This document shows, piece by piece, positions 7,532 to 18,253 of a DNA stretch of 22,386 nt. This DNA is from Gallionellaceae bacterium UBA5126 (GTDB taxonomy: Bacteria > Pseudomonadota > Gammaproteobacteria > Burkholderiales > Gallionellaceae). The notes beneath the pieces are model-generated. The model worked only from the letters and a program-made list of their open reading frames with translations, was not told the origin of the DNA and made no database searches. Every line of letters begins with the position of its first letter. Position 1 is the first letter of the stretch. The stretch spans positions 9,645 through 32,030 of the forward strand of contig DHYQ01000074.1 in the NCBI GenBank assembly GCA_002414205.1, read 5' to 3'. Position numbers and translations under genes: made by a program.

Positions 7532-7789
7532 ATGGCGAAAATCATTATGTATTGCACCGCCGTGTGCCCTTACTGTGTGCGGGCGGAAAATTTGCTCAAG
7601 CGCAAAGGCATTACCGACATTGAAAAAATTCGTATCGACCTGCAACCAGAGTTGCGGGTGGCGATGATGGAGCGAACCGGGCAGCGTACCGTGCCGCAAA
7701 TTTATATCAACGACCGACACATCGGTGGATACAGTGACATGGCGGAACTGGATCAACTGGGTGAATTGGATGAACTTTTAGCGCAATAG
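7532..7789 (+). CDS. grxC: Glutaredoxin 3
   Basis: This is an 85-residue cytoplasmic dithiol glutaredoxin, a glutathione-dependent thiol–disulfide reductase. The active site is C12-P-Y-C15. The cis-proline motif TVPQIYI and the glutathione-contacting GGYSDM follow at the usual positions, and the length is that of the family. It starts two bases after the rhodanese stop, with a GGTGAG-like ribosome site inside that gene. secB follows nine bases later, as in E. coli and many beta- and gammaproteobacteria. Confidence 0.95.
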   Translation: MAKIIMYCTAVCPYCVRAENLLKRKGITDIEKIRIDLQPELRVAMMERTGQRTVPQIYINDRHIGGYSDMAELDQLGELDELLAQ

Positions 7790-7798
7790 GAAACGATC

Positions 7799-8257
7799 AT
7801 GACTGATACCACGCAAGACCAGCCTTTCTTCTCTCTCGACAAAATTTACGTCAAGGATATTTCTCTGGAAATTCCCCATGCGCCGCATATTTTCATGGAG
7901 CGCGACAATCCGCAAATTGAAGTGCAACTGGAAAGCCAGGCCAAATCGCTGGACGAAGGTGTGTTTGAAGTGGAAGTGGTTTCCACCGTCACCACCCGCG
8001 TGGGCGAAAAGGTGATGTTTTTGATCGAAGCCAAGCAAGCGGGGATTTTCCAGATTCGCAATGTGCCGCTGGATGAGTTGGAGCCGGTGTTGGCGGTCAC
8101 TTGTCCCAACATCTTGTTCCCTTATTTGCGTGAAGTGGTATCGGACATTTCGGTGCGTGCCGGTTTTGCACCCGTAGTGTTGAATCCACTGAATTTTGAA
8201 GCGTTGTATCAGCAGCGCAAGCAGCAAGAAGCCGCCGCCGCTGGCACGACACACTAA
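7799..8257 (+). CDS. secB: Protein-export chaperone SecB
   Basis: This is a 152-residue cytoplasmic tetrameric chaperone that holds preproteins unfolded and hands them to SecA. Family segments are clear: FSLDKIYVKDISLEIPHAP near residues 11–29, then EVEVVSTVTTRVGEKVMFLIEAKQAGIF in short blocks, then CPNILFPYLREVVSDISVRAGFAPVVLNPLNF before a variable alanine-rich tail. The ATG is preceded by AGGAAA. The gene follows grxC closely. SecA, its partner, is encoded 3.4 kb downstream and has the C-terminal zinc motif that contacts SecB. Confidence 0.97.
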   Translation: MTDTTQDQPFFSLDKIYVKDISLEIPHAPHIFMERDNPQIEVQLESQAKSLDEGVFEVEVVSTVTTRVGEKVMFLIEAKQAGIFQIRNVPLDELEPVLAVTCPNILFPYLREVVSDISVRAGFAPVVLNPLNFEALYQQRKQQEAAAAGTTH

Positions 8258-8270
8258 GCCGGAATCGAGA

Positions 8271-8292
8271 TTGGGACGCAACAGCGTCCCAA
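8271..8292. other. Perfect 9-bp hairpin between secB and the SH3 gene
   Basis: TTGGGACGC (8271–8279) and GCGTCCCAA (8284–8292) form a perfect stem with an AACA loop. GTTCATTGGATTTTA follows, which is too poor in uninterrupted T for a convincing terminator. It ends 30 bases before the next start codon. It may be an mRNA-stabilising or partial-termination hairpin that lowers expression of the genes downstream of secB. Confidence 0.45.
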
Positions 8293-8321
8293 GTTCATTG
8301 GATTTTACCAAGGAGCATGTC

Positions 8322-8765
8322 ATGTGGAAAAATCGGTGGCGATGCAGCGTGGCGTTGTGGTTGTTGAGCCCGGCTGTACTGGCGATTGAATTTATTTCGG
8401 TGGCGGGCGATAAGGCCATTCTTTACGACGCGCCCTCACGCCAAGCCAAAAAGCTGGGCGAGATCAGCGGCCCCATGCCGGGCGAATTGGTGGTGGGTGT
8501 GGCGGGTTGGGTGAAAGTTCGCACGCCGTATGGACAGTTGTGTTGGCTGGAGGCGAGTAGCGTCAGCAAAAAACGCACCGTCATGGCGGTGAAACCGCTG
8601 GTGGATGTGCGCGAGTTGCCGCAATTTACCAGTCGTGTCGTGTTTCGCGTCGCGCAGGAGGTGGCCTTGGATTGGTTGGATAATACCGGCGATGGTTGGG
8701 TCAAGGTGCGCCATCAGGATGGTGCCACCGGCTATGTGCGTAGTGAAGATGTTTGGGGCGAATAG
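8322..8765 (+). CDS. Secreted SH3-domain (SH3b) protein
   Basis: This is a 147-residue protein. The frame is open back to 8196 inside secB, but the ATG at 8322 follows AAGGAG at 6-nt spacing and gives a good signal peptide: KNRWR, a hydrophobic core VALWLLSPAV, and a probable cut after VLA at residue 21. The mature part holds two SH3-like repeats. The first runs about 22–80 (DKAILYDAPS…GWVKVRTPYGQLCWLEASSV) and the second about 84–146 (LVDVRELPQ…GWVKVRHQDGATGYVRSEDVW). Such bacterial SH3 domains often bind peptidoglycan or metals in the periplasm, but no enzyme domain is attached and the exact role is unknown. It lies between secB and gpsA, which are adjacent in E. coli. Confidence 0.8.
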   Translation: MWKNRWRCSVALWLLSPAVLAIEFISVAGDKAILYDAPSRQAKKLGEISGPMPGELVVGVAGWVKVRTPYGQLCWLEASSVSKKRTVMAVKPLVDVRELPQFTSRVVFRVAQEVALDWLDNTGDGWVKVRHQDGATGYVRSEDVWGE

Positions 8766-8785
8766 TTTGCAAGGGTAGCAGTAGG

Positions 8786-9796
8786 ATGAGAATTTCGGTT
8801 TTGGGTGCCGGTGCGTGGGGAACGGCCTTGGCGATGGGGTTGGCGTCGCGCCATCAGGTTGTTTTGTATGCCCGCGATGCGGTGCAGGCGGCCAGCATGC
8901 GTAGTACCGGGCGTAATCAGCGCTATCTGCCGGATGTCACGTTGCCGGGGAATTTGCAGGTTACCGCCAGTCTGGATGAGGCGATGCAGGAAAGCGAACT
9001 GGCGATTTTGGCGGTGCCGGTGGCCGGGTTGCGTAGTACGGTGACGCAATTGCGCCCATATCTGGGGCAGCAGAGCAATGTTGGCGTGCTGTGGCTCTGC
9101 AAGGGCTTTGAGTCCGGCAGCATGTTGTTGCCACACCAGATCGTGCAGGATATTTTGCCACCGCAGGTGCCCTGCGGCGTTTTGTCCGGCCCCAGTTTTG
9201 CCCAAGAGGTGGCGCGGGGGTTGCCCACGGCGGTCACCTTGGCGTCGGCGAATGAGATGTTCGCCCAGCAAACCGCATTGGCGCTGCATTATTCACGCTT
9301 GCGGGTATACGCCAGTCACGATGTGATCGGGGTTGAAGTCGGTGGGGCCGTCAAGAACGTGCTGGCGATTGCGGCGGGGATCAGCGATGGTATGGGACTG
9401 GGCTATAACGCTCGCGCGGCTTTGATTGCGCGCGGTCTGAACGAAATCAATCGCTTGGGAATGCGCCTAGGCGGTAGCCCGGAAACCTTGGCGGGATTAT
9501 CGGGCGCGGGGGACTTGATCCTGACCTGTACCGGTGATCTGTCGCGCAACCGCAAAGTGGGCTTGCTGTTGGCACAGCAACACAGCTTGGACGATATTTT
9601 GCATCGTTTGGGGCATGTGGCAGAGGGTGTTTATACCGTGCGTGAAATCTATCGCTTGGCGCAGCATCTGGGCGTTTCCATGCCAATTTGTGCTGCCGTG
9701 CATCGCATTGTCTACGAGCATGTCCCGGTGACGGCGGTGGTGGACGATTTGCTGAACCGTTCCCCCAACTGGGAATTCGAGAATCTGTCCGCTTAA
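8786..9796 (+). CDS. gpsA: Glycerol-3-phosphate dehydrogenase [NAD(P)+]
   Basis: This is a 336-residue cytoplasmic enzyme that reduces dihydroxyacetone phosphate to sn-glycerol 3-phosphate for phospholipid synthesis. GAGAWGTALA (7–16) is the nucleotide-binding loop. CKGFE (105–109) and GGAVKNVLAIAAGI (186–199) carry the substrate-binding and catalytic lysines K106 and K190. GAGDLILTC and SRNRKVG (253–259) are the C-terminal family motifs. The frame opens at 8753, but ATG 8786 starts exactly at the MRISVLGAGAWG expected for the family and follows AGTAGG and AAGGG. The stop TAA shares the TTAA tetranucleotide with the stop of convergent trmL, and no terminator lies between them. Confidence 0.96.
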   Translation: MRISVLGAGAWGTALAMGLASRHQVVLYARDAVQAASMRSTGRNQRYLPDVTLPGNLQVTASLDEAMQESELAILAVPVAGLRSTVTQLRPYLGQQSNVGVLWLCKGFESGSMLLPHQIVQDILPPQVPCGVLSGPSFAQEVARGLPTAVTLASANEMFAQQTALALHYSRLRVYASHDVIGVEVGGAVKNVLAIAAGISDGMGLGYNARAALIARGLNEINRLGMRLGGSPETLAGLSGAGDLILTCTGDLSRNRKVGLLLAQQHSLDDILHRLGHVAEGVYTVREIYRLAQHLGVSMPICAAVHRIVYEHVPVTAVVDDLLNRSPNWEFENLSA

Positions 9797-10257
9797 CTTC
9801 CTCCGATAAATCCATTCTGGCGCCAGGCCTCGAACACCGTGACGGCCACGGTGTTGGCAAGATTGAGGCTGCGGTTATTGGGCAGCATCGGCAGGCGCAG
9901 CCGGTGTGCCTCGTCAAACTGCGCTAGGATCTCGGCGGGCAAACCGCGACTTTCCGGGCCAAAAATAAAGGCATCACCGGCTTGATAGCGCACGGTATGG
10001 AAAGGTTGTGCCGCTTTGGTGCTGAAAGTGAATACCCGTTGCGCCGCCATGCCGTGCAGGCAGTCCGCCAAATTGTCGTGTACTTGCAGTGTGGCAAACT
10101 CATGGTAGTCCAGCCCCGCGCGCAGTAACTGTTTGTCTTCCAGACTGAAGCCCAGTGGGCGAATCAGATGTAATTGGCAGCCTGTGTTGGCACAGAGACG
10201 AATGATATTGCCGGTGTTCGGGGGAATTTCGGGCTGAAATAAAATGACGTGGAACAT
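9793..10257 (-). CDS. trmL: tRNA (cytidine(34)-2'-O)-methyltransferase
   Basis: This is a 154-residue SPOUT-class methyltransferase that 2'-O-methylates the wobble base of tRNA-Leu species. The N-terminus FHVILFQPEIPPNTGNI and RLCANTG match TrmL closely. FGPESRGLP (about 99–107) and the trefoil-knot motif LPMLPNNRSLNLANTVAV close the S-adenosylmethionine site. ATG 10257 is chosen by alignment with the family; a TTG three codons upstream is possible, and neither has a clear ribosome site. In E. coli trmL lies just beyond cysE after gpsA. Here cysE is missing and trmL points the other way. It follows dciA on the minus strand with a 25-bp gap and is probably cotranscribed with it. Confidence 0.95.
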   Translation of the reverse strand: MFHVILFQPEIPPNTGNIIRLCANTGCQLHLIRPLGFSLEDKQLLRAGLDYHEFATLQVHDNLADCLHGMAAQRVFTFSTKAAQPFHTVRYQAGDAFIFGPESRGLPAEILAQFDEAHRLRLPMLPNNRSLNLANTVAVTVFEAWRQNGFIGGS

Positions 10258-10282
10258 GCTGGGCAAGGTAAACTGGGTTCGG

Positions 10283-10705
10283 TCAGGGTTGGGGCATCAA
10301 AATTCGATGCAGGGCAGATTTTAGCGGGCAATCGTGCATGCTGTCGTGCAATTGACGCAGGGCTTGTTGTGCGCAGGGGCTGAGATGGCGGGTACGAACT
10401 TGCGCTGGCGGCCTAGCGGTCTGGACTTGCACCCGGGCGTGTATTCCGTTAACCTTTTGCCCTTTTGATTGCATGGACAAGCTGATTTCCGGGCCCAGTT
10501 GGCGCAGTTTCGCGGCGACGGTGGTGTTGTCGCAGGCCACCAAGAGTGTGGTGAAACGATAGCCAGAAACGTGGCAGTATGGACGTAGCGGGGCGGGCAG
10601 TGCGGCAGCGAAGGTGCGTTGCAATTGATCCAGTTGCGCGGTTTTTTGTAACAGCGCACGTAGTTCAGGCTGATTGTTCAGCAAATTTTTAATGGGTTGC
10701 GTCAC
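10283..10705 (-). CDS. DUF721/DciA family protein
   Basis: This is a 140-residue protein of the DUF721 family, whose characterised members (DciA) help load or manage the replicative helicase DnaB in bacteria without DnaC. The N-terminal helix NLLNNQPELRALLQK, the central PAPLRPYCHVSGYRFTTLLV and the following CDNTTVAAKLRQLGP are the usual KH-like core. The basic tail is divergent. The start is GTG at 10705 with no visible ribosome site, so it is uncertain. The gene is divergent from the M23 peptidase gene, with only 18 bases between the two start codons. A dciA–M23–secA arrangement is familiar to me from betaproteobacteria. Confidence 0.75.
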   Translation of the reverse strand: MTQPIKNLLNNQPELRALLQKTAQLDQLQRTFAAALPAPLRPYCHVSGYRFTTLLVACDNTTVAAKLRQLGPEISLSMQSKGQKVNGIHARVQVQTARPPAQVRTRHLSPCAQQALRQLHDSMHDCPLKSALHRILMPQP

Positions 10706-10723
10706 AATTTTTTAAGGAGAGAA

Positions 10724-11620
10724 ATGAATATTATTTTTGTTTCTGATCGTTTAGGGGCAACACGAACCGTGTCCATGAGCACGCGGCAGATTGTAGCGGT
10801 TCTGTTGCTGATGGTGGGGTTGATTGTGGCTGGTGCATTTGCTTTGAGTCGTGTGCTGCCATCTGCCGGTGGCGTGGGTGGGTTGTCTGGACAAACCGAA
10901 GCGCAAAGCAAGCAACAAATGCTGGTGCGCAGTAGTCTGGATACCATGGCCATCAAATTGGGGCAAATGCAGGCGCAAGTGCAACGGCTGGATGCGCTGG
11001 GTGGACGTCTGGCCAAGCTCACGGGGATGAAGCCGCAGGAATTCATGTTTGACCAGCCGCCCGCACAAGGCGGCCCTTTGGTGACTGCGCCGGTGGCGGA
11101 GATGACGCCGGAGGGTTTGCAGCAACACATGCAGCATCTGACTCAAGTGCTGGCGGATCGCAATGACAAGCTGCTGGCACTGGAAACGATGCTGATGCAA
11201 AACCAGCTCAGCAAGAATTTGTTGCCGTCGATTGCGCCCATCAAGAGCGGTTTTTTCTCATCCAATTTTGGTTGGCGTATTGACCCGTTTACCGGGCAAA
11301 ACGCCATGCACGAAGGCGTGGATTACATGGTGGAAGCGGGTACGCCGATTCTGGCCTCTGCCGGTGGCGTGGTTGCCTATGCGGACAAGCACCCCCAGTA
11401 TGGTAATATGGTGGAGATTGATCACGGCAACGACATTATTACCCGTTATGCGCATGCCTCGCGCTTGCAGGTGAAAGTGGGGCAGGTGGTAAGGCGCGGG
11501 GAGAAAATCGCCGAAGTTGGTAGTACCGGCCGCTCTACCGGCGCGCATCTGCACTTTGAAGTGCGCTACAAGGGAAGTGCCCAAAACCCCGTGCGCTTTT
11601 TGCGTAAGGCGGCTGGCTAG
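10724..11620 (+). CDS. Membrane-anchored M23 (LytM) metallopeptidase
   Basis: This is a 298-residue protein. The start is ATG 10724 after AAGGAG; the upstream extension to 10697 would skip this site. The layout is a short cytoplasmic N-terminus, one transmembrane helix (about 22–42), a periplasmic helical linker with probable coiled-coil (about 60–165), and an M23 domain (about 175–295). The zinc site is complete: H196-E-G-V-D200, H244 in RYAHAS, and H275-L-H277-FE. It should therefore be an active peptidoglycan endopeptidase and not a degenerate EnvC/NlpD-type activator. It stands between divergent dciA and secA. A strong terminator follows 30 bases after the stop. Confidence 0.92.
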   Translation: MNIIFVSDRLGATRTVSMSTRQIVAVLLLMVGLIVAGAFALSRVLPSAGGVGGLSGQTEAQSKQQMLVRSSLDTMAIKLGQMQAQVQRLDALGGRLAKLTGMKPQEFMFDQPPAQGGPLVTAPVAEMTPEGLQQHMQHLTQVLADRNDKLLALETMLMQNQLSKNLLPSIAPIKSGFFSSNFGWRIDPFTGQNAMHEGVDYMVEAGTPILASAGGVVAYADKHPQYGNMVEIDHGNDIITRYAHASRLQVKVGQVVRRGEKIAEVGSTGRSTGAHLHFEVRYKGSAQNPVRFLRKAAG

Positions 11621-11650
11621 TGAGGCCTGCTGCAAAGTGATATGACGTGA

Positions 11651-11677
11651 GGGTGAGGCAATGTGCCTCACCCTTTT
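11651..11677 (+). terminator. Rho-independent terminator directly upstream of secA
   Basis: GGGTGAGGCA (11651–11660) and TGCCTCACCC (11664–11673) form a perfect 10-bp stem with an ATG loop, followed by TTTT. It would end the M23 transcript. Only 27 bases separate the T run from the secA start codon, too few for a full promoter, so it could also act as an attenuator or leader hairpin of secA. Confidence 0.8.
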
Positions 11678-11704
11678 ACTATGGGTAGTTGAGAAAACAA
11701 GCAA

Positions 11705-14425
<2,721 letters not shown>

Positions 14426-14450
14426 TTCATTGATTTTCAAGGAGAAGCCT

Positions 14451-14936
14451 ATGTCGCTCGTGATAGATACCCTGCTGAATTCACCGATTACGGAAGAATT
14501 GAGCGCCCCGGAAGTCGAGTTGTTATCCGGTTTGTTTGACGTGCAGGATTACAAGGACGGCGAGGTGATCGTGCAGCCTGCCGATAAACAGCCGGATAAT
14601 CTGTACATTCTGGCATCGGGCGAAATCGAGGTAAAAATCCAGAGTGGCAGTGAAAAAACCGACTTGCATGTGCTGAAACCTGGCGATCTGGCTGGCATCA
14701 TCACTTTTGCGGGTGGCGCGGCTGCCGATGTGCAGGCCACGCTGTATGCCGTCGGTAGCACCAAGGTGCTCAGTTTGCCGCGCAGCAAATTTGAAACCCT
14801 GATTAACAGCCATCCTATGCTGGTCTATAAGGTCATGCGCGGCGTGGTGCGCAATGTGCATGGCATCGTGCGTCGGGTGAACAGCCAATCCACCGAGTTG
14901 AGCAATTACATTTACCGTACTCACGGACGATACTGA
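14451..14936 (+). CDS. Cyclic nucleotide-binding-fold protein (no DNA-binding domain)
   Basis: This is a 161-residue protein. The frame is open far upstream inside secA, but ATG 14451 after AAGGAG gives a compact single-domain product. Residues 20–118 follow the cNMP-binding beta-roll: KDGEVIVQPADKQPDNLYILASGEIEV, then LHVLKPGDLAGIITFAGG, then ATLYAVGSTKVLSLPRSKFETLI, followed by a C-helix (about 120–150). There is no helix-turn-helix or kinase part. The phosphate-binding cassette is atypical: the conserved glutamate is D79-like, and no arginine sits where CRP-type proteins bind the cyclic phosphate (AAADVQATL). Binding of cAMP or c-di-GMP is therefore doubtful. It lies 25 bases after secA and 39 bases before argJ. 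Confidence 0.8.
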   Translation: MSLVIDTLLNSPITEELSAPEVELLSGLFDVQDYKDGEVIVQPADKQPDNLYILASGEIEVKIQSGSEKTDLHVLKPGDLAGIITFAGGAAADVQATLYAVGSTKVLSLPRSKFETLINSHPMLVYKVMRGVVRNVHGIVRRVNSQSTELSNYIYRTHGRY

Positions 14937-14975
14937 TAAGTCGCTAACGTGTTTTTTATTCTTTAGGAGCATCGC

Positions 14976-16196
14976 ATGCCAGTTAATCTGACTTCCCCCG
15001 AATTTGCCCATCCCATTGCCGGGGTGCGTCTGGGTACCGCTGAAGCGGGCATCAAGCGTGCTAACCGCAAGGATGTGCTGGTGATGGAATTGTGTGCGGG
15101 CGCACAGGTGGCGGGGGTGTTTACCACCAACCGTTTCTGCGCCGCGCCGGTGACGGTGGCCAGGGAGCATCTGGCCAGCGGCAGCGCGATTCGTGCGCTG
15201 GTGGTCAACACCGGCAATGCCAATGCCGGTACCGGCGATGCCGGGTTGCGCGATGCCCGCGACACCTGTGCCGCGCTGGCCGGGGTGTTAGGTTGTGCGC
15301 CGGAGCAAATTTTGCCGTTTTCTACCGGGGTGATTATGGAGCCGCTGCCGGTGGCTAAAATCGCCGCTGGCTTGCCCGCCGCCGTGGCCGATTTGCGCGA
15401 GGACAACTGGCTGAACGCTGCGCAGGCCATTATGACCACCGACATCGTGTCCAAGGCCGCCACCCGCCAAGTGCAGGTGAAGGGCGCGACCGTTACCGTG
15501 ACAGGCATTGCCAAAGGCTCCGGCATGATTCACCCCAACATGGCCACCATGCTGGGTTACATCGCCACCGATGCCGCCATTGCCCCGGCGCTGTTGCAGG
15601 ACATGGTGCGCGATGCCGCCAATGCTTCCTTCAACTGCATCACTGTGGATGGCGACACTTCCACCAATGACGCGTTGATGCTGGTCGCCAGTGGTCAGGC
15701 CGCCGTGTCCCTGCAACAAGCGGGCGACGTTGGTTATGCCGAGGTGTATGCCGCCGTGCGTGACGTGGCGATTGAGTTGGCACAAGCCATCGTGCGCGAC
15801 GGCGAAGGCGCGACCAAGTTCATGACCGTGGCGGTGGAAGGTGGGCGCGATGCCGCCGAATGCCGTCAAATCGGCTACGCCATTGCCCGCTCGCCGCTGG
15901 TGAAAACCGCCTTCTTCGCTTCCGACCCAAACTTGGGCCGTATTCTGGCCGCCATCGGCTACGCCGGAGTGAGCGATTTGGACGTCACGGCGTTGCAACT
16001 GTATCTGGACGACGTGCTGGTGGCCGAAAACGGTGGCCGCGCCGCCAGTTATCAGGAAGAAGATGGCCAGCGCGTGATGCAGCAAAGCGACATCACCATC
16101 CGCGTGGTACTGAATCGCGGTGACGCAGCGGCCACGCTGTGGACCTGCGACTTCTCCTACGACTACGTCAAAATCAACGCCAGTTACCGCAGCTAA
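14976..16196 (+). CDS. argJ: Bifunctional glutamate N-acetyltransferase / amino-acid acetyltransferase
   Basis: This is a 406-residue ornithine acetyltransferase of arginine biosynthesis. It recycles the acetyl group from N-acetylornithine to glutamate and in bifunctional forms also uses acetyl-CoA. The self-cleavage site is in [10 protein letters not shown], where the protein splits before T191, the N-terminal nucleophile of the beta chain. [13 protein letters not shown] (48–60), [12 protein letters not shown] (76–87) and the late [13 protein letters not shown] are family motifs. The C-terminus ends in NASYRS as usual. The start ATG 14976 has TAGGAG upstream. The family cannot be separated into mono- and bifunctional forms by sequence reading alone. 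Confidence 0.96.
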   Translation: MPVNLTSPEFAHPIAGVRLGTAEAGIKRANRKDVLVMELCAGAQVAGVFTTNRFCAAPVTVAREHLASGSAIRALVVNTGNANAGTGDAGLRDARDTCAALAGVLGCAPEQILPFSTGVIMEPLPVAKIAAGLPAAVADLREDNWLNAAQAIMTTDIVSKAATRQVQVKGATVTVTGIAKGSGMIHPNMATMLGYIATDAAIAPALLQDMVRDAANASFNCITVDGDTSTNDALMLVASGQAAVSLQQAGDVGYAEVYAAVRDVAIELAQAIVRDGEGATKFMTVAVEGGRDAAECRQIGYAIARSPLVKTAFFASDPNLGRILAAIGYAGVSDLDVTALQLYLDDVLVAENGGRAASYQEEDGQRVMQQSDITIRVVLNRGDAAATLWTCDFSYDYVKINASYRS

Positions 16197-16205
16197 TGGT
16201 GTCCC

Positions 16206-16700
16206 ATGGCCGACCAGCCGTCTGTTGCCACGCCTCTCACAAGCTCGCTGTTGCCCGGCGAGCAAGTGTTGCTGACGCTGGAAAACACACCGCTGGTGCT
16301 GACCAACTATCGCGTCAAATTTGATGCGCGAGGTCTTGGCAATTCGCTGTATCAAAGCATCCCGCTCGACAGCATTTCTTTTTGTGGCTTCATGACCAAC
16401 AGCCAGCCGTGGACGCTGGTGGTGTCTTTGCTGTTTTTGGGCAGTGGTGCCTTGCTGCTGACGCAGCAAACGCTGTTCCGTGACAGTATGTTGATCGGCG
16501 GCGTGCTGCTACTGTTGGGCATTGCCTTTGCCATTATCTATTTCGCCACTCGCAGCGCCGTGGTGCTGGTGCGCGCCATGTGCGGCGAACAAATCATGAT
16601 TCCCTCACACCACCGTCGTCGTGAACAGGCCATGCCTTTTCTGGAAGGGGTGCAGGAAGCACGGCTGCGCTTCAATCGTAAAATTCAAAGTAGTAGTTAA
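16206..16700 (+). CDS. Membrane protein with PH-like halves around two TM helices
   Basis: This is a 164-residue protein not assigned to a named family. Residues 12–62 resemble the beginning of a bacterial PH-like domain (LLPGEQVLLTLENTPLVLTN, then YRVKFD and IPLDSISFCGF). Two transmembrane segments follow (about 69–87 and 95–115). A C-terminal soluble part has LVRAMCGEQIMIPS and an amphipathic helix (FLEGVQEARLRF) that could complete the fold. It starts nine bases after argJ with only a weak ribosome site, and the PAS–EAL gene starts five bases after its stop. It may therefore work with that membrane signalling protein (inference). Confidence 0.65.
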   Translation: MADQPSVATPLTSSLLPGEQVLLTLENTPLVLTNYRVKFDARGLGNSLYQSIPLDSISFCGFMTNSQPWTLVVSLLFLGSGALLLTQQTLFRDSMLIGGVLLLLGIAFAIIYFATRSAVVLVRAMCGEQIMIPSHHRRREQAMPFLEGVQEARLRFNRKIQSSS

Positions 16701-16705
16701 AGCCG

Positions 16706-18253
16706 ATGGCAAGCAAGGCGAGCAACGACTGGCAGAACCAGACCATCGAAATCCGTCTGCGACATCGACGCACACGGTTACAGGTATTGGGGGGTATGCC
16801 GCTGGGCATATTGCTGGCGATTCTCGGCATATTAAGCGCCGCGTTGGCTTGGGTGGATGCGCGTTATCACGTCGTGTTGTTTGCCTGTGTGTTGGTGCTG
16901 TTGCTCATGGAGTCCCGCCGGATGTGGCGCAACGAAAAGCGTGCGATTTACCGCATGGCGCGCTATGCCCAAATGAAAGGCCAACTAGGGCACGAAGCGC
17001 GCTTACGGCGCGAGTTTGAAGCTGTGCTGGTGGATGGCAAAGGGCGCTTGAAATTGCTGGATGAAGTTTTATCGGTGATGGTGGTGCTGGTCAGCAGTAC
17101 CGGCGAGTTTCGCTACCATAACCGTGCCTTTGCCAGTTGGATCAATTTGCGGCCAGGACAGATTAATGGCAAGCACGTGCGCGACATCATGGGGCAGGCC
17201 TTTTTCGAGGATATGGCTTACACCTATCACAAAGTGCGCGAAGGGCATCATGTGCGCTGTGAGTATGCACATACCCTCAGCAATGGTCGCGCCTACCGTC
17301 TGGTGATTCAACATGTTCCTTACCACGATACCGAAGGCAAGGTACAGGGGGTCTATATGGTGCTGGAGGATGCCACGCCTGCAAACACGCCGGTTGTGGC
17401 CAAGCAAACCTTGCGTACCTTGGCCACCTTGCCCAAGGGCACTCGTCCACAGCATTTGTTTGTTGATACGCTGGCAGAGCAATTGATCGGCGACAAAGAT
17501 GCGAGTGCCCGCATCATGGGGGCGATTGAAAAAGGCGAATTCCGCTTGTTTGCCCAGGAAATCCGTTCACTGCAACAAGATACCGCCTCGCACCACGAGG
17601 TGCTGATTCGTCTGCTGGAAGAAGAAGAGTACATGATGGCCCCCGGTGCTTTCTTCCCCTTGGCCGAACGCTATGGTCTGATGACCCATCTGGATCGCTG
17701 GGTGATGCAACACATCATTGAGCTTTTGGCGGCCAACAAAATTGGCTCGCAGCCTAACACCCTGTTTTTCATCAATATTTCGGCGGCGACCTTGTTGGAT
17801 CGCAGCTTTGCCGATTTTGTCGGCAAACTGCTGGAAGCGCATCAGGTGCCCGGAGAACGCTTGTGTCTGGAAATCCCGGATGCCGATTTGACGGTCGATC
17901 GTCAGGATGTGGTGAGTTTTGTGCATCAAGTGCAGGCGCATGGTTTACGTATTGCGCTGAGTGGTTTTGGGCGCGACCGTGTGCGCTTTGATCCCATGGA
18001 AGATTGCATGGTGGACTTTCTGAAAATTGACGGCAGCATTGTGCTGGAAATTTTGCGGGATCCCCTAGCGTTGGCCAAGATCACCGCCATCCAGCATGTC
18101 GCCAGTGAGTTTGGGGTGCTCACCATCGCCGAATTTGTAGAACAGGAAGCCATTGTGCTCAAGCTGACGGAATTGGGCATCAATTTTGCCCAAGGGTTTG
18201 GCATTGCCCAACCGCAGCCCTTGTTGCCAGAACATGAACAGGAGGAAATATGA
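16706..18253 (+). CDS. Membrane PAS–EAL protein with degenerate EAL domain
   Basis: This 515-residue protein has two transmembrane helices (about 28–50 and 54–69), a charged helical linker (about 70–115), a PAS domain (about 115–224) and an EAL domain (about 262–508). In active EAL phosphodiesterases the c-di-GMP/metal site uses E of EAL, N, E, DD, K, E and Q. Here I find E298 (in EVL), N357 (NIS), E389, K440 (FLKIDGS), E476 (AEFVE) and Q496 (AQGFG), but the loop-6 DDFGTG motif reads S419-G420-FGRD. Loss of both aspartates predicts no catalysis, so it is more likely a c-di-GMP receptor or scaffold, as known for FimX and LapD. The stop overlaps the next start (ATGA). Confidence 0.85.
   Translation: MASKASNDWQNQTIEIRLRHRRTRLQVLGGMPLGILLAILGILSAALAWVDARYHVVLFACVLVLLLMESRRMWRNEKRAIYRMARYAQMKGQLGHEARLRREFEAVLVDGKGRLKLLDEVLSVMVVLVSSTGEFRYHNRAFASWINLRPGQINGKHVRDIMGQAFFEDMAYTYHKVREGHHVRCEYAHTLSNGRAYRLVIQHVPYHDTEGKVQGVYMVLEDATPANTPVVAKQTLRTLATLPKGTRPQHLFVDTLAEQLIGDKDASARIMGAIEKGEFRLFAQEIRSLQQDTASHHEVLIRLLEEEEYMMAPGAFFPLAERYGLMTHLDRWVMQHIIELLAANKIGSQPNTLFFINISAATLLDRSFADFVGKLLEAHQVPGERLCLEIPDADLTVDRQDVVSFVHQVQAHGLRIALSGFGRDRVRFDPMEDCMVDFLKIDGSIVLEILRDPLALAKITAIQHVASEFGVLTIAEFVEQEAIVLKLTELGINFAQGFGIAQPQPLLPEHEQEEI

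Noticed and set aside
10257..10266. TTG start three codons upstream for trmL
   Set aside because: It is in frame, but ATG 10257 matches the family N-terminus better and neither has a ribosome site.
15288..16469. 393-codon minus-strand frame
   Set aside because: It is antisense to argJ and the following gene; it is Gly/His-rich with no motif.
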